Origin: Pandoraea pnomenusa
GTDB lineage: Bacteria > Pseudomonadota > Gammaproteobacteria > Burkholderiales > Burkholderiaceae
DNA: 64,000 bases
Reading direction: 5' to 3'
Assembly (NCBI RefSeq): GCF_000767615.3
Contig: NZ_CP009553.3
Location: forward strand, 5,146,001 to 5,210,000
Positions within the stretch are counted from its first letter, which is position 1. Each line of letters starts with the position of its first letter. The position numbers were made by a program, and so were the translations under genes. Below the pieces are notes generated by a model that worked only from the letters and a program-made list of their open reading frames with translations, was not told the origin of the DNA and made no database searches. Below are positions 16,565 through 24,644 of the stretch, in pieces.

Positions 16565-17923
16565 TTACAGCACGTAGCGCGACAGGTCCTCGTTCTGCGC
16601 CACTTCCTCGAGGAAGCGGTTGACGTACTCGGCGTTGATCGTCACTACCTCGTTCGCCTGCTTGCCGGCGGTGTACGAAATGTCTTCAAGCAGCTTCTCG
16701 ATGACGGTGTACAGACGCCGCGCGCCGATGTTCTCCGTCTTCTCGTTGACCGAGAACGCGATCTCGGCGAGACGCTTGATGCCGTCCGGCGCGAACTCGA
16801 GCGTCACGTCTTCCGTGGCGAGCAAGGCCTGATACTGCTTGACGAGGCTTGCGTCCGTCTGCGTGAGAATGGCTTCGAAGTCCTCGACCGACAGTGATTC
16901 GAGCTCCACGCGAATCGGGAAGCGCCCCTGCAGTTCCGGAATCAGATCGCTCGGCTTGGCCAGATGGAACGCCCCGCTCGCGATGAACAGGATGTGGTCC
17001 GTCTTGATCATGCCGAACTTCGTGCTCACGGTCGTGCCTTCGACCAGAGGCAGCAGGTCGCGCTGCACCCCCTGACGCGACACGTCGCCGCCGCCCACTT
17101 CGCTGCGCGTGGCGATCTTGTCGATTTCGTCGAGGAACACAATGCCGTTCTGCTCGACGTTGCGCAGGGCCAGTTGCTTGACCTCTTCGTCGTTGAGCAT
17201 CTTCGACGCTTCCTCGTCGGTCAGGATCTTGAGCGCGTCCTTGATCTTGAGCTTCTGACGCTTTTTCTTCTGGTTGCCCAGATTCGCGAACATGCCCTTG
17301 ATCTGCTCGGTCATCTCTTCCATGCCGGGCGGGCCCATGATTTCCATGCCCTGCGCCGGAATCTCGACTTCGAGCTCGATTTCCTTGTCGTCGAGCGCAC
17401 CTTCGCGCAGACGCTTGCGGAACGTCTGGCGCGTGGCGTTATCCTCGCCGCTCGGCTCGGTGTCGTGCGCGGCCGAACCGAAGCGAATGTCGCGCGACGA
17501 CTCGCGCCCCGTCGGCAGCAGCAGATCGAGAATGCGGTCCTCGGCGCGATCCTCGGCCTTGGTGCGCACCTTCTTCATTTCGGCTTCGCGCGTTTGCTTG
17601 ATCGCGATTTCCGCCAGATCGCGCACGATGCTGTCCACGTCGCGGCCCACGTAGCCGACTTCGGTGAACTTGGTCGCCTCGACCTTGATGAACGGTGCGT
17701 CCGCCAGCTTGGCCAGACGACGGGCGATCTCGGTCTTGCCGACACCGGTCGGGCCGATCATGAGAATGTTCTTCGGCGTGATTTCCTGGCGCAGGGGCTC
17801 GGCCACCTGCTGACGGCGCCAGCGGTTGCGCAACGCCACCGCGACAGCCTTCTTGGCCTTGTGCTGGCCGATGATGTGTTTGTCGAGTTCGGAAACGATC
17901 TCGGAGGGGGTCATATGGGTCAT
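16565..17923 (-). CDS. hslU: HslUV protease ATPase subunit
   Basis: This 452-residue AAA+ unfoldase forms a hexameric ring on the HslV peptidase and feeds it damaged or regulatory proteins in the cytoplasm. Walker A is GPTGVGKTE at residues about 62-70, Walker B is [11 protein letters not shown], and the pore-loop region GYVGRDV follows the first strand. The I-domain insertion is present (residues about 120-260, highly charged). The C-terminal EDLSRYVL supplies the tail that inserts into HslV. The start [10 protein letters not shown] matches the usual MSEMTPREIV. It is 123 bp downstream of hslV and ends at a clear terminator. Confidence 0.96.
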   Translation of the reverse strand: MTHMTPSEIVSELDKHIIGQHKAKKAVAVALRNRWRRQQVAEPLRQEITPKNILMIGPTGVGKTEIARRLAKLADAPFIKVEATKFTEVGYVGRDVDSIVRDLAEIAIKQTREAEMKKVRTKAEDRAEDRILDLLLPTGRESSRDIRFGSAAHDTEPSGEDNATRQTFRKRLREGALDDKEIELEVEIPAQGMEIMGPPGMEEMTEQIKGMFANLGNQKKKRQKLKIKDALKILTDEEASKMLNDEEVKQLALRNVEQNGIVFLDEIDKIATRSEVGGGDVSRQGVQRDLLPLVEGTTVSTKFGMIKTDHILFIASGAFHLAKPSDLIPELQGRFPIRVELESLSVEDFEAILTQTDASLVKQYQALLATEDVTLEFAPDGIKRLAEIAFSVNEKTENIGARRLYTVIEKLLEDISYTAGKQANEVVTINAEYVNRFLEEVAQNEDLSRYVL

Positions 17924-18046
17924 GACGTTCGCCAGATTAGGGGTTCGCTCAGAAGGTGACGCGCGGCCGGCCGACAGTCGTTGTGCCGTCGACCGGCCAA
18001 TCGCGCCGCAGGAGTCCACCTGCTGCGGCGCGCGCGTCGTCCGTCG

Positions 18047-18598
18047 TTACTTCGCTGCCTTCGGCGGCAGCGATTCGATGATGTGATTGCCGTTGGTGTA
18101 GATGCACATTTCACCCGCGATCGTCAGCGCTTTCTTGACGATCTCGGCGGGCGTGAGCTCCGTGTTCTCGACCAGCGCGCGGGCCGCGGCCTGCGCGTAC
18201 GAGCCGCCCGAACCGATCGCCGCCACACCGCCCTCGGGATCGAGCACGTCGCCGTTGCCGGTGATGACCAGCGTGGTCTCGGCGTCGGCGACGATCATCA
18301 TGGCTTCGAGTCGGCGCAGCATACGGTCGGTGCGCCAGTCCTTGGCGAGTTCCACCGCCGAGCGCGTCAGGTGCCCCTGGTGTTTCTGCAGCTTCGCTTC
18401 GAAGCGGTCGAGCAGCGAGAATGCGTCAGCCGTCGCGCCGGCGAAACCGACCATGACCTTGCCGTCGTAAATCGTGCGCACCTTGCGCGCCGTGCCCTTC
18501 ATCACGATATTGCCGAGCGTGACCTGTCCGTCGCCGCCAAGCGCGACCTGATCGCCGCGTCGAACGGAGACGATGGTGGTGCCGTGATATTGCTCCAT
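18047..18598 (-). CDS. hslV: HslUV protease peptidase subunit (with six-residue prepeptide)
   Basis: This is a 183-residue proteasome-beta-like Thr protease, the peptidase core of HslUV. The mature N-terminal TTIVSVRR is preceded by MEQYHG. So the catalytic Thr must be freed by removal of a short prepeptide and not simply by Met removal as in E. coli; this appears to be normal for Burkholderiaceae. Other hallmarks are GGDGQVTLG, the conserved Lys in [11 protein letters not shown], and [16 protein letters not shown]. It heads the hslVU operon, 292 bp from the zinc receptor gene. Confidence 0.95.
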   Translation of the reverse strand: MEQYHGTTIVSVRRGDQVALGGDGQVTLGNIVMKGTARKVRTIYDGKVMVGFAGATADAFSLLDRFEAKLQKHQGHLTRSAVELAKDWRTDRMLRRLEAMMIVADAETTLVITGNGDVLDPEGGVAAIGSGGSYAQAAARALVENTELTPAEIVKKALTIAGEMCIYTNGNHIIESLPPKAAK

Positions 18599-18806
18599 GC
18601 CTGTTCCTTTTCGAGGGGCGACACGCGCCCCGTAACGATTGGCCCGGACGACCGGCGCGTCTCACGACCGTGACGACGCACCCGGACCGGGCGAGACGTC
18701 ACTGTAGTTTAGGGCAATCGAACGAATATCAAGAGGCGTCGACGGCGAAGCGCGAGCCTCGCTGCCGGGCGCCTGCCGACACCGCGCAGCGCGGCATGGA
18801 TCGGGA

Positions 18807-18835
18807 AATTCGCGCGGCGTTACACCGCGCGAATT
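18807..18835 (-). terminator. Strong hairpin after the znuD-like gene
   Basis: AATTCGCGCGG and CCGCGCGAATT form a perfect 11-bp stem with a 7-nt loop, 56 bp after the receptor gene stop. On the minus strand only TTT follows, so it is a weakly T-tailed terminator that separates the zinc block from hslVU. Confidence 0.6.
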
Positions 18836-18890
18836 GATGGAGGTGAAGCGAATTCTCGGAATTTGCTTCGTTTTTGCGGCAGGTTTCCAC

Positions 18891-21068
18891 TCAGAATGTG
18901 GTGCGCAGCCCCACCCGCACCGCGCGACCGCCCTGCGGCGCAATGTCGCGCAGCACCGAACTCGCCAGACGCACTTCCTGGTTGGTCAGGTTTTCGCCCT
19001 TGAGGTAGGCCAGCCACTGCGCACCGCCCGCCTTGAACTGGTACGTGAGCGACGCGCCGAGCGTGGTGTAGCCGCTCGTCGTGAGGTCGTTGGCCGGCAC
19101 ACGGCCCTGCGCGCTCGCGTGCACCACTTCGAGCCGGGCGCCCCAACGCCCCAACCCGTACACAATCGCTCCCGTCAGACGCAACGGCGCGATGCGCGGC
19201 AGAGGTTCGCCCGTATCGCGATTGCGGCCCACGGTGTAGTCGCCGCGCAGTTCGACGTCGAGGTTGCCATGGCCCTGCCAGACACGCGCCCGGCCTTCGG
19301 CTTCCACACCATAGAGGTCGGCGGGCACGCCAGCATATTGGTAGACGGGAATCGTGTCGTCGTCGAGCGCCTGCGTGCGGCCGGTATTGTTCAGCGCAAT
19401 GAAGTTCGAGAAGCGGCTGTAGAAGACGCCCACGCTGCCCTTGTTCGGGCCGTTTGCGTAGCGCAGCGAGACGTCTGTCGACACAGCCTTTTCCAATGAC
19501 GCCTGCGGGCTGCCGATCTCCCACACGCCGGTCGCCAGATGCGGACCGTTGGCATAGAGCTCGTAAAAGGTGGGCGCACGCTCCGTGTAGGACGTGTTCA
19601 CCGCCAACGACCATGCCGATGCGAGGCCGAACACGGCGCCGGCGGATACGCTGCCCGGCGTGAAATTGCGCGACGGCAGGTTGTCGAAGCGGGCGTTGCC
19701 CCCGGCGGTCGGTTTCACGCTCGAATGCTCGACGCGTGCGCCGAACGAAAGCTTCACCGCCGGATCGACGGCCCACTCCTCGAGCGCGAAGAGCGCCACG
19801 GTATTCGTATCGCTCTTCGGCACGAAGGCCTCCTCCCCGAGCGCCGAGAAGGTGTTCTGCGAAAACTGCACGCCGACGGCACCCTCCACCGGCCCGATCT
19901 TCGCGTGACGCGCTTCGATGCGTCCCTCGTAGCCATGGTTCTTGAACGTCGTGCCCGTCTCGCCGTTTTCGATTTCCTTGTGCTCGTAGTCGGTGTAACC
20001 GAAGTCGAACTTGAACGCCGTGAACGGACCGCTCAGATTGCGCACCTCGCTTGCCAGCGCCACGCGCTGCTGACGCAGGCGAATGCGCGTGTCTTCCTCG
20101 GCAACGGTGCCGTAGTCGGAGTCGTAACCGGAGTACGACAGCCCGGCGTAGCCGTCGGCCCACGTCCACGACGCCCCGGCAGCCGCCCCGCTGACCTGCC
20201 CGTCGCTGTTGGGCAGCGTGCCGGACGCTTGCGGTGCCTCCTCGCCGTCGAGTGCGCGACGCTGTGTCGAGTGGGCGAAGCCGGGAATGCGCAGGTCGGC
20301 GCTCTTGCGCGCGAAGCCGTCGACATGGAAGGCGAACTGGCCGTTGCCGAATTCGAGTTGCGCAGCGCCCGCGCGCTCGCGGTTGGCCCCGCCGTAGCTG
20401 AAGTCCGTTGCACCGGAAATCCCTGTGAGCGACTCGCGAGGAATTCGGTTGTCGATGGTGTTGACCACACCACCGACCGCATTGCCTCCGTAAAGCAGCG
20501 CGGCGGGGCCGCGCACGATTTCGACGCGCTCGATCGACAGCGGATCCTGCGCCACGGCATGGTCGTAGGACAGCGACGAGGCATCGAGCGAGGCGGTGCC
20601 GTTTTGCAGCACGCGAATGCGATCGCCGTCGAGGCCGCGGATGATCGGACGGCTGACGTTCGGGCCGTAGGATGTGGCCGAGATGCCCGGCAGGCCGTCC
20701 AGTGTCTCGCCGAGCGTGCCGGCGCGACGCAGCGCCAGCGATTTGCCGTCGAGCTCGGTCACCGGCACGGTCAGCTCCGCGGCCGCGCGCCCGAGCGGGT
20801 TCCCGGTCACGAAAGTGGCGGGCAGTACGGCTTCCGGTACGGCGCTCGGCGCGGGCGTGGCATCGGCGGCGCGGGTGGACGGGCTCGCCAGCGCGAGCGC
20901 ACCGACGCTCAGCGCGGCGGCCAGCGGTAGCGGCTTCACCCGACGGCGTGCGCGGCGCGCGGGCGGGTGGCCGGCAACGAAAGGAACGGCCAGGGAAACG
21001 GCCGTGAAGGCAGAGGCGAGCGAAGACACCGCGGAGGCTTCCGCGGCGTTGGAAACTAGGTTGGCCAT
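18891..21068 (-). CDS. znuD: TonB-dependent outer-membrane receptor, ZnuD-like (zinc uptake)
   Basis: This is a 725-residue TonB-dependent receptor. Residues about 1-67 contain an unusually long leader with basic residues before the hydrophobic core (LAAALSVGALALASPSTRA). The plug domain (about 90-220) has LRRAGTLGETLDGLPGIS, SRPIIRGLDGDRIRVLQNG, SLSYDHAVAQDPLSIERVE and RGPAALLYGGNAVGGVVN. This is the pattern I recall for ZnuD of Neisseria and Acinetobacter. A 22-strand barrel follows, ending in the C-terminal Phe (VGLRTTF) needed for outer-membrane assembly. It is 185 bp downstream of a His/Cys membrane-protein gene whose promoter carries a candidate Zur box. Zinc as substrate is inferred; other metals are possible. 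Confidence 0.85.
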   Translation of the reverse strand: MANLVSNAAEASAVSSLASAFTAVSLAVPFVAGHPPARRARRRVKPLPLAAALSVGALALASPSTRAADATPAPSAVPEAVLPATFVTGNPLGRAAAELTVPVTELDGKSLALRRAGTLGETLDGLPGISATSYGPNVSRPIIRGLDGDRIRVLQNGTASLDASSLSYDHAVAQDPLSIERVEIVRGPAALLYGGNAVGGVVNTIDNRIPRESLTGISGATDFSYGGANRERAGAAQLEFGNGQFAFHVDGFARKSADLRIPGFAHSTQRRALDGEEAPQASGTLPNSDGQVSGAAAGASWTWADGYAGLSYSGYDSDYGTVAEEDTRIRLRQQRVALASEVRNLSGPFTAFKFDFGYTDYEHKEIENGETGTTFKNHGYEGRIEARHAKIGPVEGAVGVQFSQNTFSALGEEAFVPKSDTNTVALFALEEWAVDPAVKLSFGARVEHSSVKPTAGGNARFDNLPSRNFTPGSVSAGAVFGLASAWSLAVNTSYTERAPTFYELYANGPHLATGVWEIGSPQASLEKAVSTDVSLRYANGPNKGSVGVFYSRFSNFIALNNTGRTQALDDDTIPVYQYAGVPADLYGVEAEGRARVWQGHGNLDVELRGDYTVGRNRDTGEPLPRIAPLRLTGAIVYGLGRWGARLEVVHASAQGRVPANDLTTSGYTTLGASLTYQFKAGGAQWLAYLKGENLTNQEVRLASSVLRDIAPQGGRAVRVGLRTTF

Positions 21069-21253
21069 GTCGGTCTGTTTTCTTCGAGTTGGGTCGGGAC
21101 GCTGTCGTGCGGCGTCCGAATACCCCGTGAATCGACGCGAACGAACGCCTGCCCCGCGCAGATCGCGCGGTCGCACGCCTGCCTCGCGGCTCCGGAGGCC
21201 ACGACGGTCAGTCGGGAAGTCGGCAGGGATTCGCGCGGAACGTGCGCGTGAAA

Positions 21254-21787
21254 TCAGACTGCGGCCGGCGGCGCGCGGGAATCGAATGGTCGTTGTGACG
21301 CACTGACGTGCCGCCGGCCAGTGGTGCGGGTCGGCACCGTCGCATCGGCGCCCGCGTGCTTCCACACGAGTATCGCGACGGCGAAGGCCACGGCGAGCGT
21401 GGCGCCCTCGAACAGATGGCAATGATGTTGGTGGCCGCCCAAGCCAATCCGGCTGGCGTACGAGGATTGCTCCGGCAGGATCGCCGCATCGTCGTCATCG
21501 TCGTCGGCAGCGATGGCCGCCACGGTGTCCGGCGCGCCAGGCGGCACATCGGCGCCCGGCACGGCGCGTTGGGTGAGCGCACGAGACGTCGCCTGGGCTG
21601 CCGCCCCGGAGCGGTGCGCGACGACCTGCGTCAGCCCCCGCGCATGCACGATCTCGTGTTGCAGCCCCCAAATCTGCACGCAAACCAGCGCAACGATGAG
21701 CCACGCCGTCCAGCCGCCGCAGGCACGGCCGCGCGCCGCGCGAAGACAAGCGCGCCGGCGTCGGGAGGCGGGATCGATGGACAGCAT
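21254..21787 (-). CDS. Putative metal-linked two-helix membrane protein (His/Cys motif, poly-Asp)
   Basis: This is a 177-residue protein I cannot assign to a named family with certainty. It has an Arg-rich N-terminus, a membrane segment (WTAWLIVALVCVQIWGL, residues about 27-44) ending in QHEIVHA, a linker with six Asp in a row (near 96-101), the metal-ligand-like motif GHQHHCHLFEG, and a second hydrophobic segment (ATLAVAFAVAILVW). It resembles DUF2946-type proteins found beside metal receptors. It is the first gene before znuD, and a TTGCAAC-TGA-GTTGCAA palindrome overlaps its promoter, 13 bp upstream of the ATG. A role in zinc delivery or sensing is plausible but unproven. A TTG start at 21805 is the alternative. 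Confidence 0.65.
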   Translation of the reverse strand: MLSIDPASRRRRACLRAARGRACGGWTAWLIVALVCVQIWGLQHEIVHARGLTQVVAHRSGAAAQATSRALTQRAVPGADVPPGAPDTVAAIAADDDDDDAAILPEQSSYASRIGLGGHQHHCHLFEGATLAVAFAVAILVWKHAGADATVPTRTTGRRHVSASQRPFDSRAPPAAV

Positions 21788-21799
21788 GGGAGGATGAAT

Positions 21800-21816
21800 T
21801 TGCAACTGAGTTGCAA
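21800..21816. promoter_or_regulatory. Candidate Zur box 1
   Basis: TTGCAACTGAGTTGCAA is a perfect inverted repeat (7-bp arms, 3-bp spacer), immediately upstream of the His/Cys membrane protein and znuD. Fifteen of the 17 bases are identical to the palindrome before the Zur-like gene at 24528. The site assignment is inferred from this match and the zinc genes around it. Confidence 0.7.
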
Positions 21817-21911
21817 TTTTGCCATAAAGTGGGACGTCCCGGGAGGCTTACTGCGCGTTGCACGCAAGCCACAGTCGCGGGCGGGCCGACGGCTGGTCGG
21901 CGGCGATGGCG

Positions 21912-21946
21912 AAATAAAAAAGGCATGTCGTGCAGACATGCCTTTG
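21912..21946 (-). terminator. Intrinsic terminator of dksA
   Basis: AAAGGCATGTC and GACATGCCTTT form an 11-bp stem with a 5-nt loop; on the minus strand TTTTTTATTT follows. It sits about 75 bp after the dksA stop and isolates dksA from the downstream zinc receptor operon. Confidence 0.88.
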
Positions 21947-22017
21947 GCAAACCGAGGGGTCCGACGACCTTGCGGCTGCCGCCACCGCGCGGCATCGGAC
22001 CGGATTGCGCGTGCGGA

Positions 22018-22692
22018 TCAGTCGCCGAACAGCTTCTGGCGCAGTTCGCGGCGCTCCTGCGCTTCGAGCGACAGCGTGGCCGTCGGACGGGCAAGCAGAC
22101 GCGGCACGCCGATCGGCTCGCCGGTTTCCTCGCACCAGCCGTATTCGCCGGACTCGATGCGGGCGAGCGACTGCTGGACCTTCTTCAGCAGCTTGCGTTC
22201 GCGATCGCGGGTGCGAAGCTCCAGAGCGTGCTCTTCCTCGATCGTGGCGCGATCGGCGGGATCCGGCACGACGACGGTTTCGCGAAGGTTTTCGGTCGTC
22301 TGACCGGCGTTGCGCAGAATTTCAGCTTGCAGATTTTCCAGACGATCCTTGAAGAAGGCGAGTTGTTCTTCATTCATGTAGTCCTTCTCGCCCATCTTCA
22401 GAATTTCGGCCTCGGTCAAAAGTCTTTTCTTGCTCATGGGTTTTTGTGGCGTCTCTTTCGGATAGTCCGGCGACGCCCCTGCAGCGGGTGGGACGTCTTG
22501 CTTACCGGCGATGCCGCGGGCGGCTTCTTGGGTTACGTTCCTGCCGGACGATTTGGGCGCCCCCTTTTTGGCGGCGGCCTTTTCGCCCGTCTTCGAATTG
22601 CCTGCTGGAGCACGCTTGGCGCCCGCGTCCGGCGCCGGTTCTGACCGGCGCGTGGGGCGTGCGGTGGCAGTCTTGCGAGAGGCGGTGGCCAT
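22018..22692 (-). CDS. dksA: DksA-type RNA polymerase-binding regulator with Lys/Ala/Pro-rich N-terminal extension
   Basis: This is a 224-residue RNA polymerase secondary-channel protein that acts with ppGpp in the stringent response. The DksA core starts near residue 86 (MSKKRLLTEAEILKMGEKDY) with the long coiled coil (KDRLENLQAEILRNAGQTTE, with acidic tip DPADRATIEEEHALE) and the C-terminal globular end (GVPRLLARPTATLSLEAQ). The zinc-finger region keeps a single Cys (YGWCEETGEP) where E. coli DksA has four, so it cannot bind zinc in the usual way. Residues 1-85 are a low-complexity basic extension; translation from the internal ATG near residue 86 would give a normal-sized protein. It sits between zur-cobW and the zinc receptor operon and has its own terminator. 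Confidence 0.9.
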   Translation of the reverse strand: MATASRKTATARPTRRSEPAPDAGAKRAPAGNSKTGEKAAAKKGAPKSSGRNVTQEAARGIAGKQDVPPAAGASPDYPKETPQKPMSKKRLLTEAEILKMGEKDYMNEEQLAFFKDRLENLQAEILRNAGQTTENLRETVVVPDPADRATIEEEHALELRTRDRERKLLKKVQQSLARIESGEYGWCEETGEPIGVPRLLARPTATLSLEAQERRELRQKLFGD

Positions 22693-22826
22693 GGCGGTGC
22701 TCCCCTGCCTACCCTCCGGAATGCCGCGTCAACTCGCTGGCGGCAGCCCAGTGGGCAGGTATTGTAACCGAATCGTTCGACGGCCCCGGTTAAGGGGTTT
22801 CCCGTTGCACGGCTCGGCAGTCCCGT

Positions 22827-23912
22827 TCAGACCAGACAGCGCTCCAGCCCTTGCAGGATGATGTCTTTCGGCAGCTCGGCACCAATGAACACCATCTTGG
22901 TGTTCGGCGTCTCACCGGGTTGCCATTTCGCGCCCACGTCGCTGCCCATCATCTGGTGCACGCCCTGGAACACGACCCGGCGGTCGATGCCACGCATGTT
23001 TAATACGCCTTTATAACGCAATAAGCGTTCGCCGTACACCTGCAGGATGCTCCCGAGGAAATCCTCGAGCTTGGCCGGATCGAATGCCTTGTCGCTACGG
23101 AACACGAACGACTTGATGGCGTCGTCGTGGTGGGCGTGGTGATGGTGGTGGTGCCCGTGGTCGTGCCCTTCGTGGGCGCACTGGCCATGATCGTGATCGC
23201 AATTCGCGTGATCGTGGTCATGGTCATGGTCGTGGTGATCGTGGTCGTGCGAATGCTCGTCGGCTGCGAGGAATTCGGGATCGATGTCGAGCTTGTCGTT
23301 CAGGTTGAAGCCGTGGATATCGAAGATTTCCTTGAGGTCGGCCTGCCCGAAATCGACCACCTGCTGCGGCGCCCGCGGGTTCATGTGCGCGAGGCGGTGC
23401 TTCAGGTCGTCGAGCGCCTCGGGCGTGACCAGATCGGCCTTGGTGATGAACAACCGGTCGGCGAAGCCGACCTGACGCTGCACCACTTCGTGCTGGTCGA
23501 GTTGCTGCTGGCCGTGCTTGGCGTCGACCAGCGTGATGATCGCGTCGAGCCGGTAGGTGTCGGCCACCTCGTCGTCGATGAAGAACGTCTGGGCCACCGG
23601 GCCCGGGTTGGCCAATCCCGTGGTCTCGATCACAACCCGGTCGAACTGGATCGTGCCGGCGTCGCGCTGGCTGTTCAGGTCCGACAGCGCCTGCACCAGG
23701 TCGCCCCGGATCGTGCAGCAGATGCAGCCGTTGCTCATTTGCACGATTTGCTCGGCGTTGTCCTGCACGAGGATGTCATTGTCGATGTTCTCTTCGCCGA
23801 ACTCATTTTCGATGACGGCGATCTTCATGCCGTGCGCTTCGGTCAGGATGCGCTTGAGCAGCGTGGTTTTCCCACTGCCGAGAAAACCGGTCAGGATGGT
23901 GACGGGGGTCAT
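22827..23912 (-). CDS. CobW/COG0523-family G3E GTPase with His-rich loop (zinc chaperone type)
   Basis: This is a 361-residue GTPase that hands metal to client proteins, in this subgroup probably zinc under limitation. It has Walker A GFLGSGKTTL (residues 9-18), the metal site CxCC in GCICCTIRGDL, the guanine-specificity motif ITKAD, and a C-terminal CobW_C domain (residues about 270-361). Between the domains (about 218-266) lies a dense His/Asp stretch with more than 25 His. The protein start, ATG at 23912, is directly followed by TPVTILTGFLGSGK. It is 91 bp downstream of the zur-like gene on the same strand, and a candidate Zur box precedes that pair. The vitamin B12 name of the family does not apply here: no cob genes are near. 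Confidence 0.88.
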   Translation of the reverse strand: MTPVTILTGFLGSGKTTLLKRILTEAHGMKIAVIENEFGEENIDNDILVQDNAEQIVQMSNGCICCTIRGDLVQALSDLNSQRDAGTIQFDRVVIETTGLANPGPVAQTFFIDDEVADTYRLDAIITLVDAKHGQQQLDQHEVVQRQVGFADRLFITKADLVTPEALDDLKHRLAHMNPRAPQQVVDFGQADLKEIFDIHGFNLNDKLDIDPEFLAADEHSHDHDHHDHDHDHDHANCDHDHGQCAHEGHDHGHHHHHHAHHDDAIKSFVFRSDKAFDPAKLEDFLGSILQVYGERLLRYKGVLNMRGIDRRVVFQGVHQMMGSDVGAKWQPGETPNTKMVFIGAELPKDIILQGLERCLV

Positions 23913-24003
23913 GAATGCAATGTCCTGTTGTGAAGCGGCGTACCCGGTGCCGCCGGAATGTCACTTACTGTACCCGAGGTGACGAAAAGCGGCATGGGAC
24001 GCG

Positions 24004-24498
24004 TCAGTTGGGGGCGCCCGCGCACTGCGCGCAGGTGCCGTGAATCAGCAGCTCGACCTGTTCGCCCACGAACCCCCTGGGCAGGCGCTTGAGTTCGCGC
24101 TCACTCAATTGGGGATGCTGGGGCCAATCGTCAAGGCAGAAAGTGCGATGGCAGCGTACACAGCGGAAATGACCGTGCTGCGTATGCGGCCGGGGCGAAG
24201 CCCCGCGCTGGGGGTCGACGTGCTCCGCCATGACGAAGCGGAAAATGCGGTCGTCGCCGGCCTGCTTGATGGCCCAGCCCTGCGCGACCAGCCAGTCGAG
24301 CACGCGATAGGCCGTCACGCGGTCGAGCGGATCGGCGTCGGTCGCCAGGTCGGCCAGCACTTCCTGATGGGTGAGCGGGCGGCCTGCCTTGAGCAGCAGC
24401 GCCAGCACACGTACACGCCCCGAAGTCACGCGGCCCGATTGCTCCTGCAAGCTCGCGCGGGCGGCTTCCAGATACGGTTGTAGTTGAGTAAGGCTCAT
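24004..24498 (-). CDS. zur: Fur-family metalloregulator, probable Zur
   Basis: This is a 164-residue Fur-family repressor. The N-terminal winged HTH covers residues about 15-90 (RVTSGRVRVLALLLKAGRPL, THQEVLADLA, LDRVTAYRVLDWLV). The C-terminal domain carries the structural zinc site (HFRCVRCHRTFCL and HGTCAQC) and the regulatory site region (EHVDP, HTQHGHF). It is in an apparent operon with the COG0523 GTPase, and a palindrome (24528-24544) lies 30 bp before its ATG with a near copy before the znuD operon. This context favours Zur over Fur or PerR. No Fe- or Mn-uptake genes are near. Confidence 0.8.
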   Translation of the reverse strand: MSLTQLQPYLEAARASLQEQSGRVTSGRVRVLALLLKAGRPLTHQEVLADLATDADPLDRVTAYRVLDWLVAQGWAIKQAGDDRIFRFVMAEHVDPQRGASPRPHTQHGHFRCVRCHRTFCLDDWPQHPQLSERELKRLPRGFVGEQVELLIHGTCAQCAGAPN

Positions 24499-24527
24499 GA
24501 ATCGATTTAAGCACACCCCCATGAGCG

Positions 24528-24544
24528 CTGCAACCGAGTTGCAA
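24528..24544. promoter_or_regulatory. Candidate Zur box 2
   Basis: CTGCAACCGAGTTGCAA contains the perfect inverted repeat TGCAAC-CGA-GTTGCA. It lies 30 bp upstream of the zur-like start and 101 bp before the divergent EamA gene, and differs from Zur box 1 at two of 17 positions. It probably mediates zinc-dependent autoregulation of zur-cobW. Confidence 0.7.
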
Positions 24545-24644
24545 AAACTGTCGATGCCGGGGCAGTCGCGAGGAAAAAGGCGCCAACTTGACCGAAAGCG
24601 GGTGCGCGACGCGTCATACAATTGACACAAAAATACCCGCCACC

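Noticed and set aside
21069..21253. Cobalamin riboswitch upstream of the TonB receptor
   Set aside because: The B12 box and the other conserved blocks are missing; a Zur-type palindrome further upstream explains regulation better, and the receptor pattern is ZnuD-like.
23120..23260. CAT/GTG-rich repeat as a DNA satellite
   Set aside because: It encodes the His/Asp-rich metal loop of the COG0523 GTPase in frame; it is a coding low-complexity region.
22827..23912. Cobalamin biosynthesis CobW
   Set aside because: No cob genes nearby; neighbours are Zur-like and zinc receptor genes, so a zinc-chaperone role fits better.
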